A stretch of 64,000 bases of DNA from Chondrosia reniformis (Eukaryota; Porifera; Demospongiae; Chondrillida; Chondrillidae), in the NCBI GenBank assembly GCA_947172415.1, contig OX359192.1:1862501-1926500 (forward strand), in the 5' to 3' direction. The position numbers and the translations under genes were made by a program. The notes below the pieces were generated by a model that searched no databases, was not told the origin of the DNA, and was given only the letters and a program-made list of their open reading frames with translations. How positions within the stretch are numbered: the first letter of the stretch is position 1; every line of letters starts with the position of its first letter. Below are positions 45,737 through 59,600 of the stretch, one piece after another.

Positions 45737-46066
45737 TTATCGGTTCGTTTCTTGTTTCTGCAGCAGGGATTGATGACACACACCACCCACACTTGGCATT
45801 CTGCAGACGCAGTAAATCGGGATCTTCCGTGTTGCTTTCTTCTTCGTCGTGGATGACGAACTTGGTCGTTTCCTTCGGATTGCTCTCTTGCGGGTTTCCA
45901 CGCAGTCAGGCGGGTACCGACGATCCGTGAGGTAGGCGTACACGTCCTGCACCAAATCGCCAGCTTCTTCCGCCTCCTCGAAATCCCTGAACGTCTCATC
46001 CATCCTCTCTCTATCTTCTACCATCCGTTCGCACGTTTCGTTCACAAGTGAGAGCGCGTGTATCAC
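45737..46066 (-). pseudogene. Transposon integrase-like fragment, copy B
   Basis: Counterpart of 31620-31949. The GC-rich hairpin follows at 46087-46125 and the purine-rich island at 46227-46837. Confidence 0.35.
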
Positions 46067-46916
46067 CTCGGACTAGTTATCACCGGGGGCGGACCAATTA
46101 TCGCCTGCCATAAATTGGTCCGCCCGATGGACCGATTTTTTCGTGACAAAACCATAGACTTAGTCACTAACTCGGGGTATACTGCACAGCGAGATTAAGG
46201 ACAAAGTCAAGCAACATATATATATATCAATTCCTAACTAGGCAGATGCATTGCATCATGGGGGCGAGCCTGAGCAAGCCGAATGAAAGGTGGTATAGCA
46301 GAAGCGTGAGGTAGCCCAGGATCGAGCTGTGAAGGAGCTGGAGAGGCCACAAGACATGAGTGCCATGTGCATGTGTGTGGGTGAGTGTGAAGGAGCTGGG
46401 AAGGATGCGAGATGAGTGTTACCAGAAGACATGCATAGGGTAGAGTGGGGATGCATGTATATAGAGGGTGGAGAATAGGGAAAGGTCCATGCATGGTGTG
46501 GAAGGTACTGATGGAAAGGAGTGAGAAGGGCCATGAAAAGAGGAGAGGAGAGCAGATAGATAAGGGGAGCAAGCTCAGCAGGATGCTATGGATGTCAGGC
46601 TGGGGTGGCCATGGGAGGGAGCATTAAGGCTGAAGCGAGAATAGGTGCTGATCTTCGCGATGGCGCTCCAGAAAACGATGGGTATGGGTAAGGTTGGCAA
46701 GTAGTCTTTATTTCGTGCGCTTAACCAACCGTTTGAAGCTTTCCGCGGCGAATATTCAATCCGTTCACGAGCGGCGGCCATTTTGGTTGCTAATGAGGTA
46801 ATCTAATATAAACTAGGCAGATGCTAATCATCGTGGGGCGAGCCTGAGCTGAGGCAGTCGTGCGAATAGAATACGTATAAGCGTGCGAATTGCATCCCCG
46901 TAATGCCAAATTGAAA

Positions 46917-48997
46917 AATGATTAACCTTATCATATAATCACTGCCTTGTTTCGTTACTTTTTGCAGATGTACTAGTCATGATCACTGGTGAACACTGCC
47001 ATTCCTACTTCTATAACATCATGTTTTGTATATATATATACGTAACTTTTATTATTTGCAATGATAGCCCAGCACAGGCTTACGTGCAAAAAAACTCCCC
47101 CTTTTCATAAAGGTAACTTGTTCACAGTTTTATTTGTAATGTTGCTGTGCATTATTGTCCGAAGACCTTGGAAATTGTTCAATGGTTCTTGTTCAATTCT
47201 CATATATACCCAAAAGGAATTTATAATCAGGTAGCTAGGTCAATTTTGTTGCCCCTGCATGATCAGAACATTGCCATTTTAGTGAAACACCTGACTTTGC
47301 ATGAGGCTGCATGCATGTTACAAGGGATGGACTCATATGTGGCCCATTTGAGATTCGCAAGATTATATTGACCTCAATTTTAAGAAGACTAGTCTATATA
47401 CTTGACTTGTGCCAGGCTGTCCAACTGTCACTAGTGCAATATCCTTTTTTACATTTTGAATGGTTTTATCTTAGACTCTATGTACTGACAACGATCACTT
47501 GCCTGAGTACAAACATTTATTAAAATGAAATCGAAATAAGCCAAGATTACGTACAAACTGTACAAAAGAAAGAAAAGTTACTGTAACTTCAAAAATACAT
47601 AAGTACATGTTTCACACTTAGAATCACCCAAATTACTTGACAAGGTTTCTTATTTTGAGGCAACACCAAGTTATAGTATAGTAAGGTATAGTATAGCATA
47701 AATAACAATTACTTATATATACAGTTTATATACTCCCAAGCAATTTGTCTCCATGTTCACACCCCACATATATAGCTGATCATGCATGATATATAAAATA
47801 GCTCAGTTATATACCAATCATGAATTTGATTAAACAAAACATTAGAGTAAACAATGACTTCCTATTACAGCCCACCAATGAAATTTACATTATGTATTAG
47901 GTATATATATATACAGTATTGCAGGTCCAACAAGCCATTAGTCCATTAGTACTACTATTTACATGTGTATATATGTTGATCATGCAAGCTATATACACAA
48001 ATACCCAATATATATAACAATAAAAAATACGTTTATAATAATAATGAGATTCAGCAACACAATGTTTCACAGAAATGAATGTTTCAACCCGGAGGTCTTC
48101 TTCAGCAATGAGGAAAAATGAGTACAACCAAGTTTAAATAAAGGATGTGATGGTGATTGAGTGATGATGTCATGGTTTGTGCACCAACTAATAAATTTGG
48201 ACCCTGGAATGCAAGTTGACCCCATATGGCATGACATTATTCATTAACACCCCCTTTTTTTAATTTAGCTCAATCAATTAACTCAATTATTATTGCTTAA
48301 ATCAGTATAATACGGTCGCCTACACGAATTTCTTTTGCGTCAATATAGGAACAATTCTCAAACTTAATACAAATATGCTTTATCTAACCTTCACTATAAC
48401 TCGCTTATTCGGTAGCTCCTTCTCGTAGGAGAGCGTCGGCTTGTCATAGCCGTTCACGAAAGGATGATCTTTTGCAACGAGGTGGTGACGTATTCGAAAC
48501 GTCACATGATTCACAAAATGTGTACGCAGCGATAGAAAGACATCACCCAAATTGTACAATCATAACCTAGAATTCTTCATTATTATCTTGCAATTTTAAG
48601 TAAGCAAAATTTCGCCAGACGTTTGTCATACACATGTACCATGTTGGTTTCACAGTGATCTGACCAATTGAAAAATTGTATGAATATAATACATTGTGGT
48701 CCTCCAGTTTTCTACCAAAGGGAGGCGTAAATGAAAAATTCCTTAATCTAAACTGAATTTTATACCCTAAACTTTATGATAATATGGTGATGGTCATTGT
48801 CTAGGTGTTTCGTATCGAATATTTTGTCTGCCGCGATCGATCGCACAACTGTCGCCCCCTTGGCTGAACAACTCGATCGTACACTGAACAGCTGTTACCC
48901 ACGTGTTAACCAAGGGGGCGAGTGCGATCGATTTATATAATAAATTGTTTCCTGTGTTTGTTATTTGCCCACCCGCCCGCGTGGCTTTGAAGCCACT
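46917..48997. repeat. R3 block and copy of the 18.8-20.6 kb block, tail B
   Basis: R3 at 46917-47492, PH-gene 3' end at 47493-47672, 18.8-kb-type block at 47673-48997; order and sequence as in tail A. Confidence 0.8.
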
Positions 48998-49186
48998 TCT
49001 TTGGATGAGAAACAGGAAATTTATGGAGCGCCAAAGTGGACAAAAATGAAGATCGATGTCGATGTCGATATCTAAGAGCGATGTCGATATCGATGTCGAT
49101 GTCAATCGATCGTCGGTGTCGACAGTCGATCGTCTGTAATACCTGTTCTTCTTTACCAGCTGTTCTTCTTTACCAGCTGTTAAGAA

Positions 49187-51508
49187 ATGGCGGAAGACAA
49201 AGTACAACAGGCTATTGATATTCTCATACCGCTTCTCGGTCAGCGTGAGGCTGGAGAAAGCTCCAATTCAGGGTCAATAAACAGTGAACCACGCCAAAGA
49301 GGTATAAGTTAGGCCAAGCAGCTACAGGCTAATTTGATTTGCGATTCAGTGTTTCGTGCTACTACATGGAAATCTCAAAAACTAAACCCCTAGTACCGTG
49401 TTATGTAACTGCGCGAACATCTTTTTCTACGGGTTCATCGTTATATTATATTGCGCCCACGACGTTGACGTTTTTGTACTATTCAGTATAAGGTAAATAT
49501 ACTATTCACATGCACTCCTTGGATATTGAAGGCCCTAATTGACAATATATACAATATCGAATATTATAATGTGAATGCTATATAACATGAAGTATCTGTC
49601 CGGATGGACGGTTGCAGCAATGAAGTGTACATAATTATAATTACTGGTGTATACAAACTTTTATGCATAGGTATATGGTGAGAGATAGGCCAAATATAAT
49701 TGTATGGCATCATGGCAAAATTTAAAAACTCATGTAGTGGACATGTATACATGGTGTCTGTGAATGCTGACATAAAGTGGTAGCTTCATGTATATTTGTC
49801 CATCTGATCATGTATGGTGAGATATAGGCACATATTATATAAACTTTCTATACTCATTGATCATGCTTAATATAGATGCAGGAGTTGAGTTATATACTTA
49901 CGGGATGCCAGCATTAAACATTAATTCATACTGAATTTGCATGGGCTGGCATGAGCTTAGGGCATTAGGCCTATATAGTCTTCATATGTATCCTTGGTAG
50001 TCTATGTAGAAATTTTAATGTCGTGTCACTTTTCCCTAAGTTTTTTCTCACCATTCACAGACTCATTGTTCATGCATTATAGATGCATGGCATGCAGTAT
50101 ATAAAGCATGATCAATGATTATGAGTTATAGAAAGTTTAATGTACATATATATTCTCACCATACACCAACATAATATATCAGAGAGTATGGCAGTACTCT
50201 CTAAGTAGGGATGGCCGAAAAAAACATGGCCGCCCAATCCAATGTATTATCAATTAACACCTAATAAATCAACAGCGATAGGATTTTTGCTTGTATTCGA
50301 GTGTTTGCAGTCGTTTTTGCATGCTTTTCTAAATGCCAAAACATGCTTTCGCCAAGAAAACTTTCAAAACAAATGTTAATAATTGGAGCAATACAAATTA
50401 AATAAAACATTCAAAAATGGAGTTAAAAGTAGGGATGGCACTATAACAACGATTGGCACATCTAGAAAAAGCTGTTATAGTGCCATCCCTATTTTTAACT
50501 TCATTTTTGAATGTGTTTTTTAACTTCATTGTTATGGTCTGCATACCTAATACAGGGGCAAATATTCGAGGCTCCTGCAGCCGGGCTTTGGATGCAGTTA
50601 GGTCTTTCAGGAACCGTTTGGGTGGTACTGCAACACTGAATGACATCACAGCTGAACAAAAAGCCAACTTTGGCCCTTACAAGCAACCAAAAGGGAAAGG
50701 GCCTGCCAAAAGAAGTAAAGGAATAAGTTGGACTGTTAAAATGGTATGCTTGAGCTCCACTAATGCTAAGCGAGTGCCTTGTACTGTTGTTGAACGAGAA
50801 GCACTTATAGAGGCTGGCTTGGGAGAGAAGAAAGTATTCATTGAAGACATAAATTGTTCACATGAGGAGTTTAAATCTGCAATAATTGCAACTTTTCCCA
50901 AGCTAGGTGAATGTGGGGGGTTCGATTTGTTACGATGTATACCCAATACCAAGGAGTTAGAGGTCATTTCTGTGGCTATATCACAGTCACCGAAGCTCTT
51001 GAAGAGTGTGGTGGCATGTGGAAGGGTATTTATCCGACCAATTCAGAAGAACTTGGCCCTTGATCCTGACAAGGAGCTAACCTCTCCGGTGCAGGTGTGT
51101 TCGAATATATACTGCAGGAGTCACTGCATGATACCATCAATGACTCGTGCATTTGGCGTATCGATATCTTTGTTTGTAATTTAGCTTAATGAAAAATGTA
51201 TCTACTGTGGTGAAGAAGTGGCCTTGACTCATTTGAGAAAGCATGTGCAGCGTTGCAGGTTTGACACATGTATATAACTAACCAGCTATATAGCAATTAT
51301 TTCATGAATATATATACTTATATTAAAGAGTATACCGTACTCTTTGATAACATACTCTATGTACATATGTTATAGACTCAAACCAATAGATAGTGAATCA
51401 GACAGTGGTAGCAGTACTAGTCTAGGTAATAAGCCTGCCCCAAAGATTCCTTGCATAAGTATTTCATCTGATGAGTCTGAGGACCTGGATGCAGCTGTGC
51501 CTTCCAAG
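49187..51508 (+). pseudogene. 5' half of a HECT-protein-like gene, copy B, cut at the unit junction
   Basis: Exons 49187-49301, 50556-51094, 51185-51258 and 51376-51508, encoding the same residues as copy A. Core C starts about 250 bp after the last exon. The palindromic M2 element is at 50407-50514. Confidence 0.6.
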
Positions 51509-51933
51509 GTATTGCATAATATACATTTTTATATTTTCATATGCATAATACCTATGCATGCTTGTTATGCAGGTAGCCACTGAAGAAGTATATATATTAG
51601 CGTAATTAATAAGGCATATTATCAACGATTGTGCAATAGGAGTTGTATTTACAATAGTTACAAACATTGGTCATGCATGTATGCATTCGAAAAGCTCTGC
51701 AGGTGCACAGCCACTAGGTCTTGCATCATCCCTAATTGGTTATTGGTTAGACCAATAGACTCTATGTACCGACAACGATCTCTTGCCTGAGTACAAACAT
51801 TTATTAAAATGAAATCGAAATAAGCCAAGATTACGTACAAACTGTACAAAAGAAAGAAAAGTTACTGTAACTTCAAAAATACATAAGTACATGTTTCACA
51901 CTTAGAATCACCCAAATTACTTGACAAGGTTTC

Positions 51934-54900
51934 TTATTTTGAGGCAACACCAAGTTTTTCCTTTGCCATACGCAATATTTCTAAGGCATTTCTCTTAATT
52001 ATTTCTGCATCCTTTCTTTCTTGCTCAGCACGTTCCAACTCTTCCCTTGCCTTCCTTCTTATGTCTTCTGCCTCCTTCCTAGCAACCCTGGCCAGCCTCA
52101 GAACCTCCTTTGCCTGCTCAAGACACAGAGGTGGGGTGTCTGGAAAGAAGTCAAATCCTGGCTCCGGATATACCTCAGTGGCACCCATGGTTTCATACTA
52201 AAAAAGATAGTGTACATCAATTATAATTAAACATTATGCACAATATTGCATCACTTTAAAAATATGCATGCATTACCAAATCAACAAATCCTTTCAATAA
52301 ACAGAAATATACAAGAATGGCAAATTACCTCAGTGGATGCGTTACTAGCTGTGCTGTTTCGATCTGCTCTTTTTGTTGACTTTGAAATATTCTCATTTAG
52401 TGTAGTATACTTGTAGTCCCTAGGAGGCGTGGCATTATAGGTAGATGGAAGATTTCCCAATAAATTCGCTGGATTTGAAGATTTCATTTTTACATAGCCT
52501 TTGCCAGAATTATCCACCGAATTATCAAAGCCATTATTCTCGGGTGCTGTCATCTCTTCATAGACATCGTCACCAACACCATTTTCTTCTACATCTTGAT
52601 CAGCTTCTTCGTAGGTAGAACTTTCTCGATCAGATTCAGTTGTCAGATTTGCCGAAGAAAGATCACCTTGGATTGACGTTATCTCACTAGTGCCTTTGGT
52701 AGGTATAGACGGCTCAACAGACAGGGATTTTTCTTTTGACACTGGAGCTGGGGGTACCTGATAAGTGTCCTCTATTCTTTGCGTGTGGTCCTGCAACTGT
52801 GTGTGGGCAACATCTTCCTTTTGATCATTACTTTCAAGTTCCAGCTGTATTGGCATTGATGTCTTGATCACTCCTGATACTTCTGGACTCTTACTCAATT
52901 GTGATTTTGGATCCACTTCCAAAGCCTGTGGCTGTTTGTGGTCGTCTAATTTTACTGGTTGTCCATCAGGTATAAGTACTGGTTCGGTTGGGCCAATGTT
53001 TGAATCTTGAATATGTGCATCTTTATCAGCCACCTGTGTATTGACTGAAGGCACTCGCTTTCTCGGCTTAGGAACAGGTCTATTTATGTCACTTGGTGCA
53101 TTCATCATGGAACTGTCTCCTGATGAGGTAAGGTCACTGTTTTCAGAAAGTACTGATTTACTTCTTGGTGCTATTACAGGAATCCTTAAAGCATCCTGTT
53201 TGGTGTCATGTACATCTGGAAGGTTTGCCAAGCACTCTTTGTTGGGAGAGATGGTTGTCTTGTCCTCTGCAGGTTCCTTACAAGGCTGCTTCTGTTCATC
53301 ACTTTTAAGGGAGGTTCTTCTGACAGCCGGAGGTGGTGGCTTACTAAATTGCAGTGCTGCCTTCTTTTCATTGTTTGGTGTGGTCATAGGCGGGGTCTTT
53401 GGATTCCACTGGGAAAGATTGTCATATACTTCCCCATTTGTATTTTCAATATCTACTTCTTTTGGTGGTGTAAGCGGTGGGCTGTCTTCCCGGGTAAGTT
53501 TCGGTTTGGTTTTAGTTGGTAGAGGGGGAGGCGGACCACTTTCAATGAAAGACTCCATTTTACCCTGTTGACTCTCTTCCTTTTGTAGAGAATGCTTGAT
53601 TTCATCTGAAGCAGCAAGAGAGACAGGATGCAAATTATTTTGCTTTGAATCACCAGCTGATAATTCTTCTGGCATAAGTCCATTAGTGCTACTTTCTAGA
53701 GCAAGTTTAGGTTTGTTTGCAGTAGGAGGTTCAGGTTTGTTTGCAGTAGGAGGTACAGGTTTGTTTGCAGTAGGAGGTACAGGAGGGGGAGGACCACCTT
53801 CTTCCAAATCATCTCTACACTTACTGACATCTCTAACACCATCTCCTCCTGCAGCACCCACTCTTCCAGGTGACTTGGGTGGCAGTAAGGCTATCTTTGT
53901 GGATCGTGTACGAGTCTTGGTGTGAGTGGGAGAGGGACTGCTTGGACCAGGTGACTCTATTGTACTCTCACTTACTGGGGAAGGAGGAGGTCCCTGTTGA
54001 TTAAAAATTTGGAAAATATTTTTAAAATATTTGCAAAACTTAAACATAGAATTAGTCAAATTGATTACAAGTGCCCTTAGGGTATTGGAAAATGAACCTA
54101 GAAACAGCTGCTTCAAACCACTATGTACAGTAGTGCTTTGCTACTGAGCTACAATTTCCACGGCAATGCTCCATTTATATTCCCACGCTTATACTACTTA
54201 TCAGGTACTAAGTAATCAGTCTCAATCCATACAAATTAATAGTGAGGCATTATACCAGAACTACCTAACAACATGTACATACATATTTGAAATTGCTTAA
54301 CAACCTACTCTTGTTTACAATGTATAAAACAGAAAATGAACAAAACATCAACTTTCAACTATCACAGTACATGCAAACACACAGCCTAATGAATACAATA
54401 CATTAAGGTAGTTAAATTTAACATGGACTTGCTTACATCATCTTCATCAAAGGCACAAAACTTTCTAGGCTTCTTTCTCTTGGGCGCCTTGGGTCTAGTT
54501 GTAGTCAGATGCATGAGAGGAGTAGAAGTTGCAGCGTCTTGAGTCACCTTTATGGTCATAAAGAGTTAAATATTACTTACGTACGTACATGACAGATATT
54601 TGAGATGGTTCATCTTTGGTCTTTTGGGTGTCTATAGAGATGTACTTTGTTTTCTGGAGAACCTGATGTTTCAATCCTTCAGTGACTCTCCAGAAAACAA
54701 ACTGTGCCGTTAGAAGCAGCAAAGACCAAAGATGAATCATCTCTAAATGCAGTTAGAAGAAATCCCATCTAAGGACATGACAGGCTACGCTGTTAAGGCT
54801 ACAATAAATGTGGGAATCAAAGTGACTGTTTAGAAGTAGCGCATTGATACTTTACCTCATCAAATGCTGCCTTATCTGCTTTATTGAATTGGGATGTTTT

Positions 54901-56560
54901 GGAACCCCCTCCATCAGTTGCTTCCTTTTTCATTTTCTTTTGCTAAAATGAAAAAGGTACTTAATAGTACAATCTCATTCACTTAAATGGGAGCTAGCAA
55001 TCAGTAAATCATTCGTATTCTTACTTTGGAAGAGGATGAAGAGGGAGCTCTCGATTCTCCAGTCATTTCATCTTGATGTGCAAGCCTTACTTCTTCACAT
55101 ATGGCATTTACCCATGATCTCATTTCGTCTTCCGTATCAGTATAAAAGTAATAGTCTCGAAGATTTGTTCCTAAATCATTGTTTTCCTGTGAGATAGGTG
55201 AAACAAAAAATGGATTCTGCAGGTAAGTCAGCTATTCAAAACACCAATATCTCTAAATGAACTTCTAATGCTATAAATACTTCTGTTATAGAGAATGAAA
55301 TGATGTTTGTTGTGATCATAATGGTAATATAGACATTTAAATGAGCATCATAGAATACAATTGCCTCATTCATTGCTGATGAAGACCTCAGTTTAATAAA
55401 CAAAACCAAGTTTGGACAATATCATGGTTTTTGCACAATGATAAAAAAAGGGCTTGGAAATCTCAAACTAATGCTATTATCTTAGACAAGATACAGCTCC
55501 AACAAGCCATCGAGTGTGTGTGAGTGGATTCTTACCATTGCCTTCAAAACCATCATATTTGCACTCTTCTTGATGACATTTTTTGGATCTGAAGAGCAGG
55601 CCTTTCTGCAGTCACTATAGTCTGCCAGACATACAATACCACATGGCTTCTTGTCCTGAGCAGCATAAGAAATATATCTTTAATAAGGAGTACCTGTTTC
55701 ACAATGGAGTCTAGCATTGTTATATTGCAATTTGAGTGTAGATTGAGGTATGACAAACAATTGGACAGTATGTATAATTGTGAAACCTTGCATCCATTCA
55801 GTTTTATGGAACAAGTACTAAACTATCTTTGGAAAGGGTCATCTTTCGACGTTGGGAGCGTCTAGAGACGCAGTTTTTCTGATTCTTCTTTCTGCCAGAT
55901 GTTTCGACCCTGGGGGTCTTCTTCAGTGATTGCGTCTCTAGACACTCCCAAAGTCAAAAGATGACCCTTTCCAAAGATAAGTTCGACGCAGTTAGAAGAA
56001 ATCCTTATTCTATTAAGTACTAAACTATATATAGTCAGTGATGACATTATGGATAAGATAGCCACTAGTTTAATATGTTACAAGGCAACCTAAAAGAACA
56101 AGTACGTACTTCCTTACATGAGTAGGAGTGTGGATAAACTAGTTATAAGTAAACATTGTGGTTAAAAGAATACAAGATGAAGCTTAAGCTGCACGGATTA
56201 GTATACAGAATTACTAAAGTGTCATATTAAAGTGCATCAAACGATTGCGACTTAGGGCAAATTTTGCAATCTCACATTCTTTAGACACACAACTTCAATT
56301 TCCTATATATATAAATTGCTATTAAGAGTTGGACAAGCTCATTAAATTGTTAGAGGGTTCTTCTGTAGAGTCTCCCGTGCCAGTTTGATTTTTGATTCAA
56401 TGCACACTCACATGACACTCTACCAATCAGATCTTCCCACTAACTTTTAGGAAAATGAATTGGAATTGATCACAATGGGACATTACAATGCCTATAGTGA
56501 TATTTGAAAAACCTTTAACTTCTTATGGTTCTATTTTTAACAGTTTCACTCTGCTATTAA

Positions 56561-56618
<58 letters not shown>

Positions 56619-59600
56619 GCATACTCATACAGCCAGACATATTGGCGATAATATGTATGTATCTAGATTTCTTCTAACTGCGTCGAACTTATCTAAAATA
56701 TAACCTTTCTTCAGTTTTACTTACGTATGTTCCAAACAACACAAACATGTCCCACACAATGAAAGTTTGTATTAGCTTACACCATCGGAGGTCACTAGAA
56801 GTATGTAGGAAATTCTGTCTAGATGGTTTTAATTTAAATGTTACTGCAGTTTTGAAGCATAGTACAGTCTTCACATACGTACATACATACGTAGAGTGAA
56901 AACCTTGATATACAGTACATCCTTCCGCATTATAAATAAAACATTGATTCAAGTTGAGGAACCTATTACGTATCTGACTTGAACAGTTGAAAAAAGATTG
57001 TTAATGATGACGAAACAGCTGTCTATGACTCGACCATCTTTTGGAGTGGCTTAGGGGGAGTCTCTGGTTCCCATTAAGTGAACCTCGGTTCCACCCATTA
57101 CTCATGAGCTCCTCGGGGGACACGAGTGGGTGGGGCAAATAATGATGACATACTGTACGTATCAATGCTTTAAAATCAGATTTATAGATCTTAAAATTCC
57201 TCTACTTTTTCCCAAGTGAATATTTACTGGAAATATAATAAGTGAAGATGGAGTTTACCCCAGCAAGATAAGACGTCAGTCACTTGGCTGATCACATAAT
57301 ACCTTACAGTAAATAATCACTTTTTATCGTATAGCCTCTGCACTGGCGCCTAGTGTAATTAATTTCCTTGCTTCATTATACAGATTCTACAGATAACTCA
57401 CACTTGGGGCTGTGTAATAGAAGATGTAGTGGTTATCCAAAATGAACCATCGCTTCTTCCAGTTCGACATGATACCTGTTCCTCCCAGTTTAGTCATGTA
57501 CCCTGACCTTCTAGGCTTCACAAAGCTGGAGGCCTCTGGACCAGTGGATTGGTCCCCTTTGTCACGATTCTAAAAGTAGAGAGATACTTACAGTACATAC
57601 AACTGGTCACAGTGACACAGTACTATACGTATCTATAGAGCAGAAAAATAAAGAGAAGACTCTTGTATTTGCGTCCATGGCTCTCACTAGGTTTAGTTCC
57701 CTATAGGCTTTACCATATTATAGTGTTTAGACAATTGGATGTAACACACACTTTAAATCATACTTCTCAATGACAACAGAGAGACATTAATTAAAGCTAG
57801 AAGTTAAGTATTATATAAAAAGTTCTACACCAATTTAAACTGAATCTTCTATTTTTGTGTTATTTATTACTTCAGTACTTCTATTTACTATTAACTATCA
57901 CCCTGATCATCTTGTAGAAACCATTCTTTTTGCTAATGGGTGTATTAGGAAGTGGCTTACAGTCTAAATCATGGTTACGTCTTATAAGGTGAACACACCT
58001 TGAAATAAAAATATGTACATACGTATACAAAATTGGTACTAATACACTGAAAATTCTTTACTTAAAGGAATATATACATACGTCTGAGTAGCGTAACATA
58101 GAGCACTGAAGACTAATGTATATAGCTTGAATTGGCAGTTACAGACTAGACCTACTTTAAAATTCTAGTCTGTGATTATTCATTCTAATGATGTACGTAC
58201 GTACATACCAGGGCAAAAAGTACAGTGAAACCTGTTTAATGTGGAGCCATTTTAACTTGTCCTTATTAGAGAGGTGGCCACATTACATGGTGCCCATTAC
58301 GTGCGCGTACATGTATATAGGATTTTAATACTTTAGGAGCAGGAGCAGGGTGAAATTTGGAGGAAACCACTCTACTCTACTCTAGTGACCGATTACAAAG
58401 TTTTATTGTATTTTAGATGCAGATCATTTCAAAGTTTTTAGCTACTGTAATATTAAAGAATACAGTTAGTTGTGGCATTACAGTAAGGAGGGAGCTTTTA
58501 TCTGCTACTACTAGTTTGGCATATATAATAATCTCCGTGATAATCGCTGTGATAATCACGACTATTACAGATTTCTAACTACGTATGTATACCAAAGCAT
58601 AAAGTGAAAGTCAGTGTTGGACAGGAAACAAACTTATGCAGAATAAAAAATGGCAGATCAAGATGGCAGTACCATGTGTTAGCAGTGAAGAATGAAGAGT
58701 TTAATCACCAGTAACTACGTACATAGATTTCTTTTGTAGTGACTAGATTTGATTTGTAACTACAAATTTTGCTGCCTATCTGATTTACTTTCTGTATATT
58801 AACTGGGCTCCATGAAAAGTAGTCTTCATTGGCTAATGAGTCACCCAGTATAGGTGAAGTGAAGTGAAGTGAAGGACACTGATTTCAGTCATTAGTGCTA
58901 TTGAGTTACAACTAGCAAGTTGAAGCCAAGTACATTCCTTCAATTTCCTTCTAATATCTGATCAAGCATGTGACACTTCCAAAATGGTGAATCTCATTAA
59001 CGTCAGACTAGCAAAGACCCCGCCCACTCTTATGCAACAGGACCAAGTCTGACAGGCATTGACAACAAACCTGATCTTGTAAAACATTATATTTTGCTTA
59101 CATTTCACTGACCTATAAACTTGTCATAATGCATGTAGCCACCTAATTATTACAAGGAAAACAATTTTATTGACAATGAAACTGAATGGCTCTGCCATTC
59201 AAGTATTTAGAGCTGAATGCTTGAAATATAAAGAAAAAGTACTTTTAAAACCAGAATAGCCCAACTGTTTACAAGATTCAACATTCCTTTTTAGGGGTTT
59301 CTGGAGTACGCATACAACATTACAGTACACACAAGGATCCCAATGTACGAACATCTTACTACGTATTGCATATAATCTAATACCCATTTTCAACATGCTA
59401 CATACGTACATCTAATTTAGAGTAAAAGGCCTATAGGGACTAAATCTACTGAGAATGAGGATATAAGAATTTTCTTCTACTGCTCTACTTCTCCATATAC
59501 AAAATCAATTAGGAAATTTATAATCAGCTTTCCATTAACAAAACTTTTAAATATCTAAACCTCAGCTGCAATTGTTTGTTTTAGATTTGACAATTAAGAC

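Larger units (their letters stand above)
37641..51757. repeat. Tandem unit B (recombinant core plus tail)
   Basis: The core 37641-42426 is left-half C-like and right-half A-like; the tail 42427-51757 repeats tail A. Distance to unit C is a constant 14117 bp over the left part of the core. B also has private changes, including a ~10-bp deletion near 40682 (intron 5) and a Leu-to-Ser codon change in the last PH-gene exon. Confidence 0.9.
51758..56520. repeat. Third core (C) of the tandem array
   Basis: Homologous to the left parts of units A and B up to about 56520, where A and B continue into their tail while C continues into ~4.3 kb that holds the genuine 5' part of the PH gene. A CA microsatellite begins 40 bp beyond the break. 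Confidence 0.85.

Noticed and set aside
58215-58330. pogo/Tigger-type DNA transposon end
   Set aside because: ACAGTGAAACCT resembles such termini, but no matching inverted end or TA duplication pair was found.
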